Assembly (NCBI RefSeq): GCF_008122525.1
Contig: NZ_VSRV01000001.1
Location: 2,170,001 to 2,234,000 of the forward strand
Source of the DNA: Marinomonas sp. IMCC 4694
Lineage (GTDB): Bacteria > Pseudomonadota > Gammaproteobacteria > Pseudomonadales > Marinomonadaceae
DNA: 64,000 nucleotides
Direction of reading: 5' to 3'
This document shows positions 27,304 to 37,051 of the stretch, one piece after another. Positions within the stretch are counted from its first letter, which is position 1. Every line of letters starts with the position of its first letter. The notes below the pieces were generated by a model. The model did no database searches, was not told the origin of the DNA, and saw only the letters and a program-made list of their open reading frames with translations. A program made the translations under genes and the position numbers.

Positions 27304-30132
27304 ATGTACCAAACTGGACAAAGATGGAGTAGCCGCAACGAGCCTGACCTCGGCGTTGGCATGATAGTAGACAAGCAAAACAAGTCTTTTACCTTGCATT
27401 TTCCCGATGCTGAATCAGACCGTCAATACTCAAATGACCAGACCAGCCTTGTTCGACGCTCGTTAACCGACGGCGACCAACTGCATTATCAAGATAACAC
27501 CTACACTGTGTTGGAAGTTGAAGAGATCAACGGCCTTATCGAGTATCGCATCAGCGAAGACGACGATTGGCTGGAAGAATCTATTATCCAGTTTCCTCGC
27601 AACGACAAAAACGAGCTGGATTCTTTACTGGCATTGTCGCCCGCTCGCCGTATGTGGTTTGACCTACGCCGACACACACTAGAGCATCAAGCCGCCAACG
27701 CCGCTTCTCAAGTGCGCGGATTAATGGGATTAAAAGCCGAACTATTACCACATCAGATTTATCTGGCACACGACATTGCGAATCGCCCTAAAGCGCGGGC
27801 CTTACTGTGTGATGAAGTCGGTATGGGCAAAACGCTAGAAGCGGGTTTGATACTTCATCAACGCTTATTAAACGGCTTATGCAAACGCGCTTTAATTTTG
27901 ACGCCGACTAATTTGCAGCACCAATGGTTAGTCGAAATGCTGCGTCGCTTCCATCAGCCGTTTGCCTTGATCAATGAATCGGTATACGAAGATTTCGTTG
28001 ATGGCGACGACAACCCCTTCGAGCAACAACCCTTTGTCATTGCCCCTATTGATTGGGCGAGCCAACACCCAAAAGCGACCCAACATATGCTGGACGCAGA
28101 ATGGGACATGGTCATTGTTGACGAAGCGCATCACCTTGCTTGGCACCCAGAAACGCCGAGCATTAGCTATCAAGTGGTCTCGCGTTTAGCTGCAAAAACC
28201 GAGTCTTTGCTTTTATTGAGTGCCACGCCAGAGCAAACCGGTGAACGCGAACATTTCTCTCGCTTGCAACTCTTAGATGCCGATCATTATCACGACTTCG
28301 AACATTATCAAGCTCAGCAACACGCTTTTAAACAAGCCGCTGAGCTCGCTGGTGCTTTATTGCCTTTCACGCAATCAGAACAACAAACCGATGCGCTAGA
28401 TTGGAACGTGGCTTTTGGTGACTACTTAGCCGAAGTTAGTGCGAAGGAATGGTTCCAAACCTTGACGACCGAAAAAGGTGTCGCATTACAAGAAGCCGCG
28501 AAAGAAGCCATCAGCTGGTTAATCGACCGCCACGGAACTGGGCGAGAAATGTTCCGTAACACACGCGCCGCTGTGGGTGGCTTCCCTGATCGTTATGTTC
28601 ATGCTTATCCGCTGGAAAACAACGAATTCTTTGAATCCGCCAATCGTCACGTGCAGCCAGAAACTGACGTGGCGGATGGTCTGTGGGAAAAAGACCCTCG
28701 TTGGAATTGGCTTAAAGAATTTCTTGAGTGCCAAGCCGATAAAGTCTTGGTGATTTGTCATACGGCCGACATGGCTCAATGGCTCAACGACCAGCTGACT
28801 TTTGCGGGATTTCAGAGCGCCGATTTTCATGAACAAATGCCACTGATCCATCGAGATCGAGCGGCGGCGTATTTTGCAGACGAAGACGGCGCGCAGATTT
28901 TAGTCTGTTCTGAAATAGGCAGCGAAGGTCGCAACTTTCAGTTCAGTCATCACATTGTTATGTACGATTTGCCAGAACACCCAGACCTGCTTGAACAACG
29001 TATCGGGCGTTTGGATCGTTTAGGTCAATTAAACGATGTACAAATTCACGTGCCATATCTGCAACAGAGCGTTCAGGAACGATTGTTCTATTGGTATCAC
29101 CATGCACTCAATGCTTTTTGCCGCACCACAGGCTCTGGGGACAAAGTAGAAGAAGCCTTTGGTGACAGTTTACACGCTTACTTGCACGGACAAGACGACG
29201 ATGCGGATTTACTCAAAGAAGCCCATGCATACCATGAAGCCTTACTGAAACAGATGGAAGAAGGCCGCAATCGCTTATTAGAAATGAGTTCATGCCGTCC
29301 AGAGCGCGCACGCGAATTGATTGACCAAATCAATGACCAAGCGATCAAAGGCTTGCATCATTACATCGAACAAGTTACCCATGCGTTTAACATTTACGCC
29401 GATTGCATCAACGATGAACCAGAACGTGCGGCGTGGTTCTTGCGCCCTTCGACCGACATGATGCTCGAAGCCTTACCGGGCATAGACGAAGACGGCAAGA
29501 TGTTAATGCTCGATCGACGCCAAGCCAGCCAGCGTGAAGACGTAGCGTTTGCGACTTGGGAACATCCGCTGATCACCATGCTGATGGACGAAGTACAAGG
29601 CTTTGATTCAGGTAAACTCACCTCTGCGATTTTGCCTATCGCTGCGTTACCAGAAGGCACGGTACTGGTAGAAAGTATGTTTGTTATCGAAGCGACCGCA
29701 CACCCTCGTTTGAAATTGGCGCAATCTTTACCGATGACGCCTATGTGGCAACTGTCTGATTCCAATGGCAAATTCTTACATCACCAATTTACCGCAGACA
29801 AATGGGCGGAAAAACTCAAAGGCGTACCGAACCGAGTTGCAGAACAATGGGTTGCGGCTTTACGCAAAAACTTGATCGAAGTGTTACAAGCCCACCAGCT
29901 GAATGCTCAAGATCAAGCGCGCCCTATTGTCCACGCGGCGAAAACGTCTTATCAGCATCGTTGCCAAAATGAAATCGAGCGGTTGATAGAGTTGAAAGCT
30001 TTTAACGATACCATTCGTGATGAAGACATCGAGCGTCTTGAAGTCAACATGCAAGAAGGCTTAACTCGTATCGATGAGCACCAAATTCGTTTGGACGCCA
30101 TTCGCATTATCTTGACCACTAAACCGGAATGA
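27304..30132 (+). CDS. rapA: RNA polymerase-associated ATPase RapA
   Basis: This is a 942-residue Swi2/Snf2-type ATPase; E. coli RapA is about 968. It binds RNA polymerase and frees stalled or post-termination complexes. The N-terminal Tudor-like region starts YQTGQRWSSRNEPDLGVG. The helicase motifs include DEVGMGKT at residues 170-177 and DEAH at 273-276, with LLSATPEQTGEREHF (motif III), LVCSEIGSEGRNFQF and QRIGRLDRLGQ (motifs V-VI). The C-terminal RapA-specific region follows. It lies 2 bp after yigZ and 19 bp before the pseudouridine synthase gene. Confidence 0.95.
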   Translation: MYQTGQRWSSRNEPDLGVGMIVDKQNKSFTLHFPDAESDRQYSNDQTSLVRRSLTDGDQLHYQDNTYTVLEVEEINGLIEYRISEDDDWLEESIIQFPRNDKNELDSLLALSPARRMWFDLRRHTLEHQAANAASQVRGLMGLKAELLPHQIYLAHDIANRPKARALLCDEVGMGKTLEAGLILHQRLLNGLCKRALILTPTNLQHQWLVEMLRRFHQPFALINESVYEDFVDGDDNPFEQQPFVIAPIDWASQHPKATQHMLDAEWDMVIVDEAHHLAWHPETPSISYQVVSRLAAKTESLLLLSATPEQTGEREHFSRLQLLDADHYHDFEHYQAQQHAFKQAAELAGALLPFTQSEQQTDALDWNVAFGDYLAEVSAKEWFQTLTTEKGVALQEAAKEAISWLIDRHGTGREMFRNTRAAVGGFPDRYVHAYPLENNEFFESANRHVQPETDVADGLWEKDPRWNWLKEFLECQADKVLVICHTADMAQWLNDQLTFAGFQSADFHEQMPLIHRDRAAAYFADEDGAQILVCSEIGSEGRNFQFSHHIVMYDLPEHPDLLEQRIGRLDRLGQLNDVQIHVPYLQQSVQERLFYWYHHALNAFCRTTGSGDKVEEAFGDSLHAYLHGQDDDADLLKEAHAYHEALLKQMEEGRNRLLEMSSCRPERARELIDQINDQAIKGLHHYIEQVTHAFNIYADCINDEPERAAWFLRPSTDMMLEALPGIDEDGKMLMLDRRQASQREDVAFATWEHPLITMLMDEVQGFDSGKLTSAILPIAALPEGTVLVESMFVIEATAHPRLKLAQSLPMTPMWQLSDSNGKFLHHQFTADKWAEKLKGVPNRVAEQWVAALRKNLIEVLQAHQLNAQDQARPIVHAAKTSYQHRCQNEIERLIELKAFNDTIRDEDIERLEVNMQEGLTRIDEHQIRLDAIRIILTTKPE

Positions 30133-30151
30133 TATTTGTGAAGGACACTCT

Positions 30152-30787
30152 GTGAAGAGCGCTGCGCCGCATCTTGAAATACTTTATGAAGATGACTGGC
30201 TCGCCGTAATAAATAAACCGGCTAACTGCTTATCTGTACCCGGTCGAGGTCCAGATAAGCTCGATTCTATCTTGCATCGAGCAGAGGTTATGTTCGGCGA
30301 AGCCTTTGCTATTCATCGCTTGGATGAAGCCACGTCTGGCTTAATCCTTGTGGCGAAAACCCACGAATGCCAAAAGCGCATGTACGCCCATTTTCGTGAA
30401 CGGGAAGTCAAAAAAGAATACCGCGCGTTAGTGCGCGGTCATCTTTTGGGTGCTCGTGGCGAAGTACGTAAACCACTGCGGTGCGACTGGCCAAACCGCC
30501 CCAGACAAATTGTCTGCACCGACGAATGGAGCAAAGATTCTATTACTTTTTGGGAGCCAATGGGGTTCGAGGGCAGTACGACTCGCGTTCTATTAGTGCC
30601 CTTTACGGGTCGCTCACATCAGTTGCGCGTACACATGCAGAGCCTTGGGCACAGCATCATTGGCGATGAATTCTACGATGATCAATTCACCGACGAACCT
30701 CGGCTTTTACTACACGCTTACCGGCTAGAGTTTCGGCACCCGTTTACTCAAGCCTGGGTCGCGTTTGTCGCGCCTTGTCCATTTTAA
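30152..30787 (+). CDS. RluA-family pseudouridine synthase
   Basis: This is a 211-residue RluA-type pseudouridine synthase that converts uridine to pseudouridine in RNA. The catalytic Asp is in HRLDEATSGLILVAK, and the C-terminal motif is GRSHQLRVHMQSLGHSIIGD. There is no S4 domain, and the length matches RluA, which acts on 23S rRNA U746 and tRNA U32. The exact substrate is not certain, so I give no symbol. The start is GTG with GAAGGA eight bases upstream. It probably belongs to the yigZ-rapA operon. Confidence 0.88.
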   Translation: MKSAAPHLEILYEDDWLAVINKPANCLSVPGRGPDKLDSILHRAEVMFGEAFAIHRLDEATSGLILVAKTHECQKRMYAHFREREVKKEYRALVRGHLLGARGEVRKPLRCDWPNRPRQIVCTDEWSKDSITFWEPMGFEGSTTRVLLVPFTGRSHQLRVHMQSLGHSIIGDEFYDDQFTDEPRLLLHAYRLEFRHPFTQAWVAFVAPCPF

Positions 30788-30801
30788 GTAAAACGCTTGT
30801 T

Positions 30802-31728
30802 TTATGGTTTCATGGTTTTCCAAACCTGATTCGCGGCTTGATGCAAAAGACTGTGCCGCCACGCCACCTTTTCTTCTTGTCGATCATAACCACCGCCGAT
30901 AACACACGCGGTAGGTAGATTGAGTGCGACACAAGTTTCGATGACGTATTTGTCTCGATTATAAATGCCCTCATCGGTTAAATTCAGGTAGCCAAGTCGG
31001 TCGTCTTTGTGAACGTCAACGCCCGCGTCATAGAAGATAAAGTCGGGGTTATGTTGTTCCAAGATATTCGGCAAACCGCTTTGCAGTATCGCTAAATATT
31101 CTTGGTCATTGGCACCTTTTGGAATGGCAATATTGATGCCGGCGGTTTGTTTGATTTGTGGATAGTTTTCTTCACAATGCCACGATACTGGAATGATATC
31201 GGTTCTGTCTTTGAAAAACGCGATGGTGCCATCACCTTGATGCACATCGCAATCTAAAATAAGAATTTTCTTCGCTCTACCTGAATGAACCAAAGCTAAA
31301 GCGGCTACAGCAAGGTCATTGAAAATGCAAAAACCTGCGCCATATGACGGTCCAGCGTGATGCGTTCCACCCGCCAGATGGCATGCTAAGCCATGCTTTA
31401 GAGCCAGCTCACTCGTTAATACAGTACCCGACACGGCCCGTAATGTGCGCTCAACCAACCATTCTGACCAAGGCAAACCGATGGCTTTTTCTTCTTGTTG
31501 AGCGAGATGGCCGCGAATAAAGCGCTGAACGTAGGCTTTGTCGTGAGCGCTCATGAGTGTTGTTAAAGAAAGTGGGACTGGCTCGTAAATATTTTCTGTC
31601 GTCAGAATACCTAGCTCCCGCAAGATGTCAGACAGAAGAGCAAACTTCCCCATCGGAAAACGGTGACCCACAGGAAAAGGGATGCTGTAATGGGGATGAT
31701 AAATGAGGGGTAACCCCGTGTTTTGCAT
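30802..31728 (-). CDS. Histone deacetylase-family hydrolase
   Basis: This is a 308-residue arginase/deacetylase-fold enzyme. Zinc-site and catalytic motifs are visible: LAGGTHHAGPSYGAGFCIFND (His pair), LILDCDVHQGDG (Asp and His ligands) and YDAGVDVHKDD. A conserved GGGYDR lies near the C-terminus. Bacterial members deacetylate acetyl-lysine, polyamines or small amides, or take part in acetoin utilisation. The substrate here is unknown. The length is typical of the AcuC-like and YaeE-like groups. It converges with the pseudouridine synthase gene. Confidence 0.85.
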   Translation of the reverse strand: MQNTGLPLIYHPHYSIPFPVGHRFPMGKFALLSDILRELGILTTENIYEPVPLSLTTLMSAHDKAYVQRFIRGHLAQQEEKAIGLPWSEWLVERTLRAVSGTVLTSELALKHGLACHLAGGTHHAGPSYGAGFCIFNDLAVAALALVHSGRAKKILILDCDVHQGDGTIAFFKDRTDIIPVSWHCEENYPQIKQTAGINIAIPKGANDQEYLAILQSGLPNILEQHNPDFIFYDAGVDVHKDDRLGYLNLTDEGIYNRDKYVIETCVALNLPTACVIGGGYDRQEEKVAWRHSLLHQAANQVWKTMKP

Positions 31729-31791
31729 CAGACAAACAACTTAAATCACGCTACGTCATGGAGTGACAAAAAAATCGCCATGAGCACACGG

Positions 31792-32892
31792 TTATAGACT
31801 CTTTACGACCAACACTTTACGCAGAGCGGAATTAAACGACTCTATCAAGTGAGGCGGGAATCCTTTGCCACTTTCAAAGTTAATCATCTGCACGGCGTGC
31901 ATGGCACTCTTATTGTATTCACTGCCAGACTTTCCCCATACCGTATCAATAAACATCACCGCCATCGATAAAATAAATGCGCCCTGTGGAATCAAAGACC
32001 CCATTAGTCCTTGCGGAAAGCCTGACCCATCAAAACGCTCTTTATGTGCTTGCACCATAGCAACGGCGTCTTCCCAACCGACATGTTTGGCAAGTAACTT
32101 AGCGCCTACCATGGGGTGATTTTGTTCAGCCTGACGCTTTAATACCTCATCGTCTTTGTTGTTTAAAATAAGGGCCATGCCCATGTTGTGCATGTACGCT
32201 GCAGCACTCAATTGAGGCGCGTCAACTGGCGTAGCGCACTCAACATTGATTAACTGGCAAAGCTTCAAAATACGCTCACTGCGCTCCGGTGAATAGCCAA
32301 GAAGTTTATTGATTTTGTGACTGTAACCTACAAATAAATCAATGTCTTCTTGCTGCTGTTCGCTAAATTTTACCTTAACAATGACCGACACAGGCACCGC
32401 AGGCTCAACGTTTTCATCTTGCGCTTGATGACTCTTATTGAGCATAATAGCGGCCATATCAGCCCGACTCGCATCGTCTTCAGCGGCGTATATCGCCTCC
32501 AAGCCTTGCTGCAATTCGTCTCGCATATCACTATCTGCAACATGCGAACGGTAAATTTGCTGCAGTAACTCATACACTTTTTCAACCACAACAATGATCA
32601 ACTCACCCAAATAGTGGTGGTATTGAATGTAACCGCCTCGCATTCCATCAACGATCTCTTCAAGTTTATGCAGCACACCAACCAAAGGGTCTAAAAAGCA
32701 GACAGAGCAATTGCCCTTCATGCTATGCAAGGAACGGAATAACTTGTCTAACTTGTCAGAAGAAAAGCCGTCACTCTCAATGCCATTGATCATTTCTTCA
32801 ATTTCTTGTTGCGCCTCTACATAGCATTCAAGTAAGTCGTCTTTTATTTCTTTTTCTAATACTGAAAACGCTTTACAGGCAAAGTGACTCAT
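31792..32892 (-). CDS. Hpt domain fused to a degenerate HD-GYP domain
   Basis: This is a 366-residue cytoplasmic signalling protein. An N-terminal histidine phosphotransfer domain has His56 in LFRSLHSMKGN. A linker of about 80 residues leads to an HD-GYP-like domain (about 190-345). The HD pair is H235-N236 in AAYMHNMGMAL, so the metal-binding Asp is replaced by Asn. The later HHExxDGxGYP motif reads HKERFDGSGFP, with the first His pair reduced to one and Tyr replaced by Phe. It is therefore probably poor or inactive as a cyclic-di-GMP phosphodiesterase and may bind a nucleotide or a partner, with output set by phosphorelay. No kinase is adjacent; the gene seems to stand alone. Confidence 0.75.
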   Translation of the reverse strand: MSHFACKAFSVLEKEIKDDLLECYVEAQQEIEEMINGIESDGFSSDKLDKLFRSLHSMKGNCSVCFLDPLVGVLHKLEEIVDGMRGGYIQYHHYLGELIIVVVEKVYELLQQIYRSHVADSDMRDELQQGLEAIYAAEDDASRADMAAIMLNKSHQAQDENVEPAVPVSVIVKVKFSEQQQEDIDLFVGYSHKINKLLGYSPERSERILKLCQLINVECATPVDAPQLSAAAYMHNMGMALILNNKDDEVLKRQAEQNHPMVGAKLLAKHVGWEDAVAMVQAHKERFDGSGFPQGLMGSLIPQGAFILSMAVMFIDTVWGKSGSEYNKSAMHAVQMINFESGKGFPPHLIESFNSALRKVLVVKSL

Positions 32893-33234
32893 TTTTCTCT
32901 TCCATTACAAGGAGTTGAACACTCCAAATAGCATTAAGGCCGATTAGAAAATACAGCAAATTCATCGTTATCGCCTTTCATTGTAAATCCAACACTGACA
33001 TTATTGAAGGCCTAGTATGTGTCATTGTGTAGTCTAATTTATAGCGTAAATACGTTACTTATGCCAAATGGTTGGCGAAAAAAGCCTGATACAGATACCT
33101 TAGGTCTACTGTCGGACTTTGAAATCCAGTCATATCATCAAACCAGTATTTTGGTTTATAGCATCAATTCAACCAATAAAAACGTAACACCTCGTTGGCG
33201 GTTTTGTAGACCATCACCAAAGAGAGTAACTGAA
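32893..33234. other. Intergenic spacer upstream of the Hpt/HD-GYP gene
   Basis: This AT-rich stretch of about 340 bases presumably holds the minus-strand promoter of the Hpt/HD-GYP gene and the 3' end of the beta-barrel gene's transcript. A short open frame on the plus strand (33019-33264) has no recognisable domain and overlaps the next gene's end. I saw no terminator hairpin or RNA gene. Confidence 0.4.
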
Positions 33235-33972
33235 TTAATGAAACTCTCTCTCTCGTTGCTTTAATGATACAGCGTAGTCAAAGTAATATTCCGCCATAAT
33301 ACCAGCGTAGTCGTATTCTCTACTGGTTCTAAAAATAACATTTAGACTTCCCATTTTATGATAAATGGCAGGCTGAAATGCCGTCTCTAAACGCCAACCT
33401 ACGCTGTCTCCATTGTATTTTTCTCGGTATATCGATGAACGAAGGTTGTCGGTAAAGTAATAGCCCACGCCAATTCGAGAACTGGTTATGTTACTCAGAG
33501 TCATCTGTGTTGAAACATAGTTTGTCGTCAACGAAACGTTGCCAACAAACGCTTCACCGATGATTTGTAAAATCACATCACTCTGCTTTTCTACTCTAGC
33601 GTCCATGTATTCAAGCTCACTGATACCTAAACCCGCCCCCAAACGTCCATGATCGTTGTTCAAGAACCAATTAGAAGACAGTTCAGATTGGGCAAAGGTG
33701 GAGGTGGTCGATCCAGTGATATGATAATTGCTGTTTAAAAGTACTTGTGTCGACAAAGAGTCATTAATTGGAATATTGATTTTAAAGTCAATGTTCATCA
33801 ATGACTGCTCATTTAAAAGCCCATAACCCAGTCCAAACGCAAAGTTAGGAGAGACGCTTTCGGCAGACGCATAGCCACCTAAACACACCGAGACAACAAA
33901 CATACGAGATATAACAGTCAAAACATACCCACTCTGGCTTTTGGATGGTATCGCTATTGTGACGGGTATCAT
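33235..33972 (-). CDS. Predicted small outer-membrane beta-barrel protein
   Basis: This encodes 245 residues with an N-terminal hydrophobic segment (VLTVISRMFVVSVCLGGYASA) that fits a signal peptide. The mature part alternates hydrophobic and polar residues in short strands separated by turns, for example FAFGLGYGLL, GRLGAGLGI and RIGVGYYFTDN, which is the look of a beta-barrel. The last strand (YAGIMAEYYFDYAVSL) is followed by a charged tail, so it does not end on the usual terminal aromatic. I do not recognise a family. The gene is single, and divergent from miaB with about 150 bp between. Confidence 0.55.
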   Translation of the reverse strand: MIPVTIAIPSKSQSGYVLTVISRMFVVSVCLGGYASAESVSPNFAFGLGYGLLNEQSLMNIDFKINIPINDSLSTQVLLNSNYHITGSTTSTFAQSELSSNWFLNNDHGRLGAGLGISELEYMDARVEKQSDVILQIIGEAFVGNVSLTTNYVSTQMTLSNITSSRIGVGYYFTDNLRSSIYREKYNGDSVGWRLETAFQPAIYHKMGSLNVIFRTSREYDYAGIMAEYYFDYAVSLKQREREFH

Positions 33973-34126
33973 GTCAAAGCTCCAGCAACGGAGTAAACCA
34001 CTATTTTACGTCCCTTTTTTATTTTAAAGTACAGGGAATTCAGAACACCTCTGTGATTCGAGGGCAAAGCCCAATATAATGTCTGTAAAGTCGATCAGAC
34101 ACACATTTTTTAGGTTTATACGTTAC

Positions 34127-35479
34127 ATGGCAAAAAAATTATTTATCCAGACTCACGGCTGTCAAATGAACGAATACGATTCTTCTCGTATGGCCGATTT
34201 ACTTGGCGAAAGCCATGAAATGGAACTCACCGATAACGCAGAAGAGGCCGATGTGCTGCTTTTAAACACCTGCTCTATTCGTGAGAAAGCCCAAGACAAG
34301 GTGTATCACCAACTTGGTCGTTGGAAAAAACTCAAACAGAAAAATCCTAATTTAGTGATTGGCGTCGGGGGTTGCGTGGCCAGTCAAGAAGGCGATGCTA
34401 TCCGTAAACGCGCTAAACATGTAGACATGATTTTTGGCCCCCAAACGCTGCATAAATTACCGGACATGGTCAATGCAGCGGGCAAAAGTATCCCGATTAC
34501 GGACGTTACCTTCCCTGAGATCGAAAAATTCGATCACTTACCAGCACCACGTGTAGACGGTGCCGAGGCATTTGTCTCCATCATGGAAGGATGCAGTAAA
34601 TACTGTACATTCTGTGTCGTGCCTTACACCCGTGGCGAAGAAGTTAGCCGTCCTTTCGACAGCATTTTGAAAGAGGTCGTACAGTTAGCCGAACAAGGCG
34701 TTCGTGAAATTCATCTTCTAGGCCAAAACGTGAATGCGTATCGTGGCGACAGTGCTGAAGGCGACGAAACCGATCTTGCTGACATTATTCATGCTGTGGC
34801 GCAAATTGATGGGGTTGAACGCATTCGTTTTACGACGTCTCATCCGGTTGAATTTACCGACAGTCTGGTTGAAGCGTTCCGCAACGAGCCAAAACTCGTG
34901 AGCCACTTGCATCTACCCGTTCAAAGCGGGGCAGACAGCATTTTGAGCGCCATGAAGCGCGGCCATGATCGTCAGTATTACATCGACAAGATCAATCGCA
35001 TCAAGGAAGCTCGCCCCGGTATTAGCTTATCATCCGACTTTATTATCGGCTTTCCCGGCGAAACCGATGAGGATTTTGTTGACACCATGAACTTGATCCA
35101 AGAAATTGGCTTCGATCATTCATTTAGCTTTATTTACAGCCAACGACCTGGGACACCCGCGTCTAATTTAGACGATGACACCCCTGAGGATGTAAAAAAA
35201 GAGCGCCTTTCGATTCTTCAGCGTCGTATCAGCCAACAAGCGTATGACATCAGCTTAGCGATGGTTGGCGAAGTAAAACGCATCTTGATCAGTGGTTACT
35301 CACCTCGTGATCCGGGCCAATTACAAGGTCGTACCGAAAACAATCGCATTGTTAACTTTCGTGCCTTCGATCCTCAGTTGATTGGTAAATTTGCAGACGT
35401 TGTGATCACCGACGCTTACCCTAATTCTCTTTTGGGTGAATTAGTCGGCTCTGAACTCGACGCCGACTTTATACTTTAA
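34127..35479 (+). CDS. miaB: tRNA-2-methylthio-N6-dimethylallyladenosine synthase MiaB
   Basis: This is a 450-residue radical-SAM methylthiotransferase that converts i6A37 to ms2i6A37 in tRNAs reading U-initial codons. The N-terminal MTTase domain starts AKKLFIQTHGCQMNEYD with C12 as the first auxiliary cluster ligand. The radical-SAM cluster CxxxCxxC is C156, C160, C163 in CSKYCTFC. A C-terminal TRAM domain (about 380-445) is present. I chose ATG 34127 because MAKKLF is the family N-terminus; an ATG at 34079 would add an unrelated leader. It heads the block miaB-phoL-ybeY-corC-lnt. Confidence 0.95.
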   Translation: MAKKLFIQTHGCQMNEYDSSRMADLLGESHEMELTDNAEEADVLLLNTCSIREKAQDKVYHQLGRWKKLKQKNPNLVIGVGGCVASQEGDAIRKRAKHVDMIFGPQTLHKLPDMVNAAGKSIPITDVTFPEIEKFDHLPAPRVDGAEAFVSIMEGCSKYCTFCVVPYTRGEEVSRPFDSILKEVVQLAEQGVREIHLLGQNVNAYRGDSAEGDETDLADIIHAVAQIDGVERIRFTTSHPVEFTDSLVEAFRNEPKLVSHLHLPVQSGADSILSAMKRGHDRQYYIDKINRIKEARPGISLSSDFIIGFPGETDEDFVDTMNLIQEIGFDHSFSFIYSQRPGTPASNLDDDTPEDVKKERLSILQRRISQQAYDISLAMVGEVKRILISGYSPRDPGQLQGRTENNRIVNFRAFDPQLIGKFADVVITDAYPNSLLGELVGSELDADFIL

Positions 35480-35528
35480 TCCTAACTTGCACTTTAACTC
35501 TGACTTGTATCTTAAGATAAGGGATCGC

Positions 35529-36575
35529 TTGGAAATTACACAGACAACCCAACAAATACGTTTGCAACCCGCTGAAGCCACCGCTTTGCTGGCGCTGTGC
35601 GGTCAACTCGATGAAAACATTAAGCTGATTGAAAAACGCCTTGATGTGTCCATTAAATATCACGGCGACTTGTTTGATATTTCTGGTGAACAGTCTGAAC
35701 ACGTCGCAGCGACGAAGATCTTATTAGAAAATCTGTATCGAGAAGCGCTTGCCAAAGCAAACATTACACCGGAAACCATTCACCTTTATTTGCAAGAGTC
35801 CGCCATCGAATCACTGACCAGCAGCAAACGAGACAAAGGAGATCAGCTGGTCATTAAGACCCGTAAAGCCTTCGTCAAACCCAAAGGAGCGAATCAACAG
35901 GGCTACGTGAAACAGATTCGTAAACACGACATTAACTTTGGTATAGGGCCCGCCGGCACAGGAAAAACCTATTTGGCGGTGGCGTGTGCGGTTGAAGCAT
36001 TAGAAGCCGATCGTGTTGAGCGAATTATGTTGGTGCGCCCTGCGGTAGAAGCGGGTGAAAAGCTGGGGTTCTTACCCGGTGATTTGTCACAAAAAATCGA
36101 CCCTTATTTACGCCCACTGTATGATGCCCTATATGAAATGCTCGGGTTTGAACTGGTGGATAAGCTGATTGAAAAAAATGTCATAGAAATCGCACCGTTG
36201 GCTTTTATGCGTGGCCGCACCCTGAATAATGCGTTTATTATCCTTGATGAAAGCCAAAACACCACGCGCGAACAAATGAAAATGTTTTTGACTCGTATCG
36301 GTTTTGGCTCAACGGCGGTCATCACCGGTGACACCACTCAAGTGGATTTGCCCCGCGGTACCACCTCTGGTTTAGCGCAAGCCATGCACGTATTAAAAGG
36401 CGTAAATGGGATTAGTATGACGCATTTTAGCTCTTCAGACGTGGTTCGCCATCCATTGGTACAGCGTATTGTTGAAGCCTATGATCGTTTTGACGTAGAA
36501 GTTGAGGCCGAAAAAAAGGCCCGCACCCATGCACGCCTAGACACCCAATCTGACGCTTCTGCAGGTACTTTATAA
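35529..36575 (+). CDS. phoL: PhoH-like ATPase PhoL (YbeZ)
   Basis: This is a PhoH-family ATPase of about 348 residues. Walker A is GPAGTGKT at residues 140-147 and Walker B is FIILDESQNT. The segment LVRPAVEAGEKLGFLPGDL is the family signature. I chose TTG 35529 (MEITQTTQQI) over an upstream TTG at 35487, because TAAGGGA lies just before it and the N-terminus then aligns with E. coli YbeZ. Its constant partnership with ybeY suggests a role in rRNA or RNA metabolism. The stop codon overlaps the ybeY start (TAATG). Confidence 0.92.
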   Translation: MEITQTTQQIRLQPAEATALLALCGQLDENIKLIEKRLDVSIKYHGDLFDISGEQSEHVAATKILLENLYREALAKANITPETIHLYLQESAIESLTSSKRDKGDQLVIKTRKAFVKPKGANQQGYVKQIRKHDINFGIGPAGTGKTYLAVACAVEALEADRVERIMLVRPAVEAGEKLGFLPGDLSQKIDPYLRPLYDALYEMLGFELVDKLIEKNVIEIAPLAFMRGRTLNNAFIILDESQNTTREQMKMFLTRIGFGSTAVITGDTTQVDLPRGTTSGLAQAMHVLKGVNGISMTHFSSSDVVRHPLVQRIVEAYDRFDVEVEAEKKARTHARLDTQSDASAGTL

Positions 36576-37039
36576 TGGCGCAATTAGAGCTTGACCTTCA
36601 AATCGCCACACAAGATACAGCACACCTTCCTAGCGAAGCAAACTTTAGAGTGTGGGTGGAGAAGGCCTTGTCACACTCTGACGAAGAATTTGAAGTCACC
36701 ATCCGCGTCGTCGATGAAGAAGAAAGCCACGCACTGAATCGCGAATACCGCGGCAAAGACAAACCGACCAATGTCTTATCCTTTCCGTTTGAAGCGCCTC
36801 CAGGGTTAGAACTGCCACTTTTGGGCGATTTAGTCATCTGCAATCAAATCGTGGCAAAGGAAGCCCAAGAGCAAAATAAAGAACCGCTTCATCATTGGGC
36901 TCATATGACCATTCATGGCATCTTGCATTTGTGCGGATATGACCATATAAATGATGACGAAGCCGATGAAATGGAATCGATAGAAACCGAGTTACTGGCT
37001 TCTTTGTCTATTTCCGACCCTTATTTGATTAAAGAGTGA
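36575..37039 (+). CDS. ybeY: Endoribonuclease / rRNA maturation factor YbeY
   Basis: This is a 154-residue zinc metalloprotein that matures the 3' end of 16S rRNA and takes part in ribosome quality control. The HxxxHxxxxxH zinc motif is H114-G-I-L-H118-L-C-G-Y-D-H124. The upstream segment REYRGKDKPTNVLSFPFE is typical. The length is normal. It overlaps phoL by one base and precedes corC by 12 bp. Confidence 0.95.
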   Translation: MAQLELDLQIATQDTAHLPSEANFRVWVEKALSHSDEEFEVTIRVVDEEESHALNREYRGKDKPTNVLSFPFEAPPGLELPLLGDLVICNQIVAKEAQEQNKEPLHHWAHMTIHGILHLCGYDHINDDEADEMESIETELLASLSISDPYLIKE

Positions 37040-37051
37040 GTTATAACCCTA

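Noticed and set aside
33019..33264. An 81-residue open frame on the plus strand.
   Set aside because: It has no ribosome site or recognisable domain, its composition is unlike neighbouring genes, and its end overlaps the beta-barrel gene.
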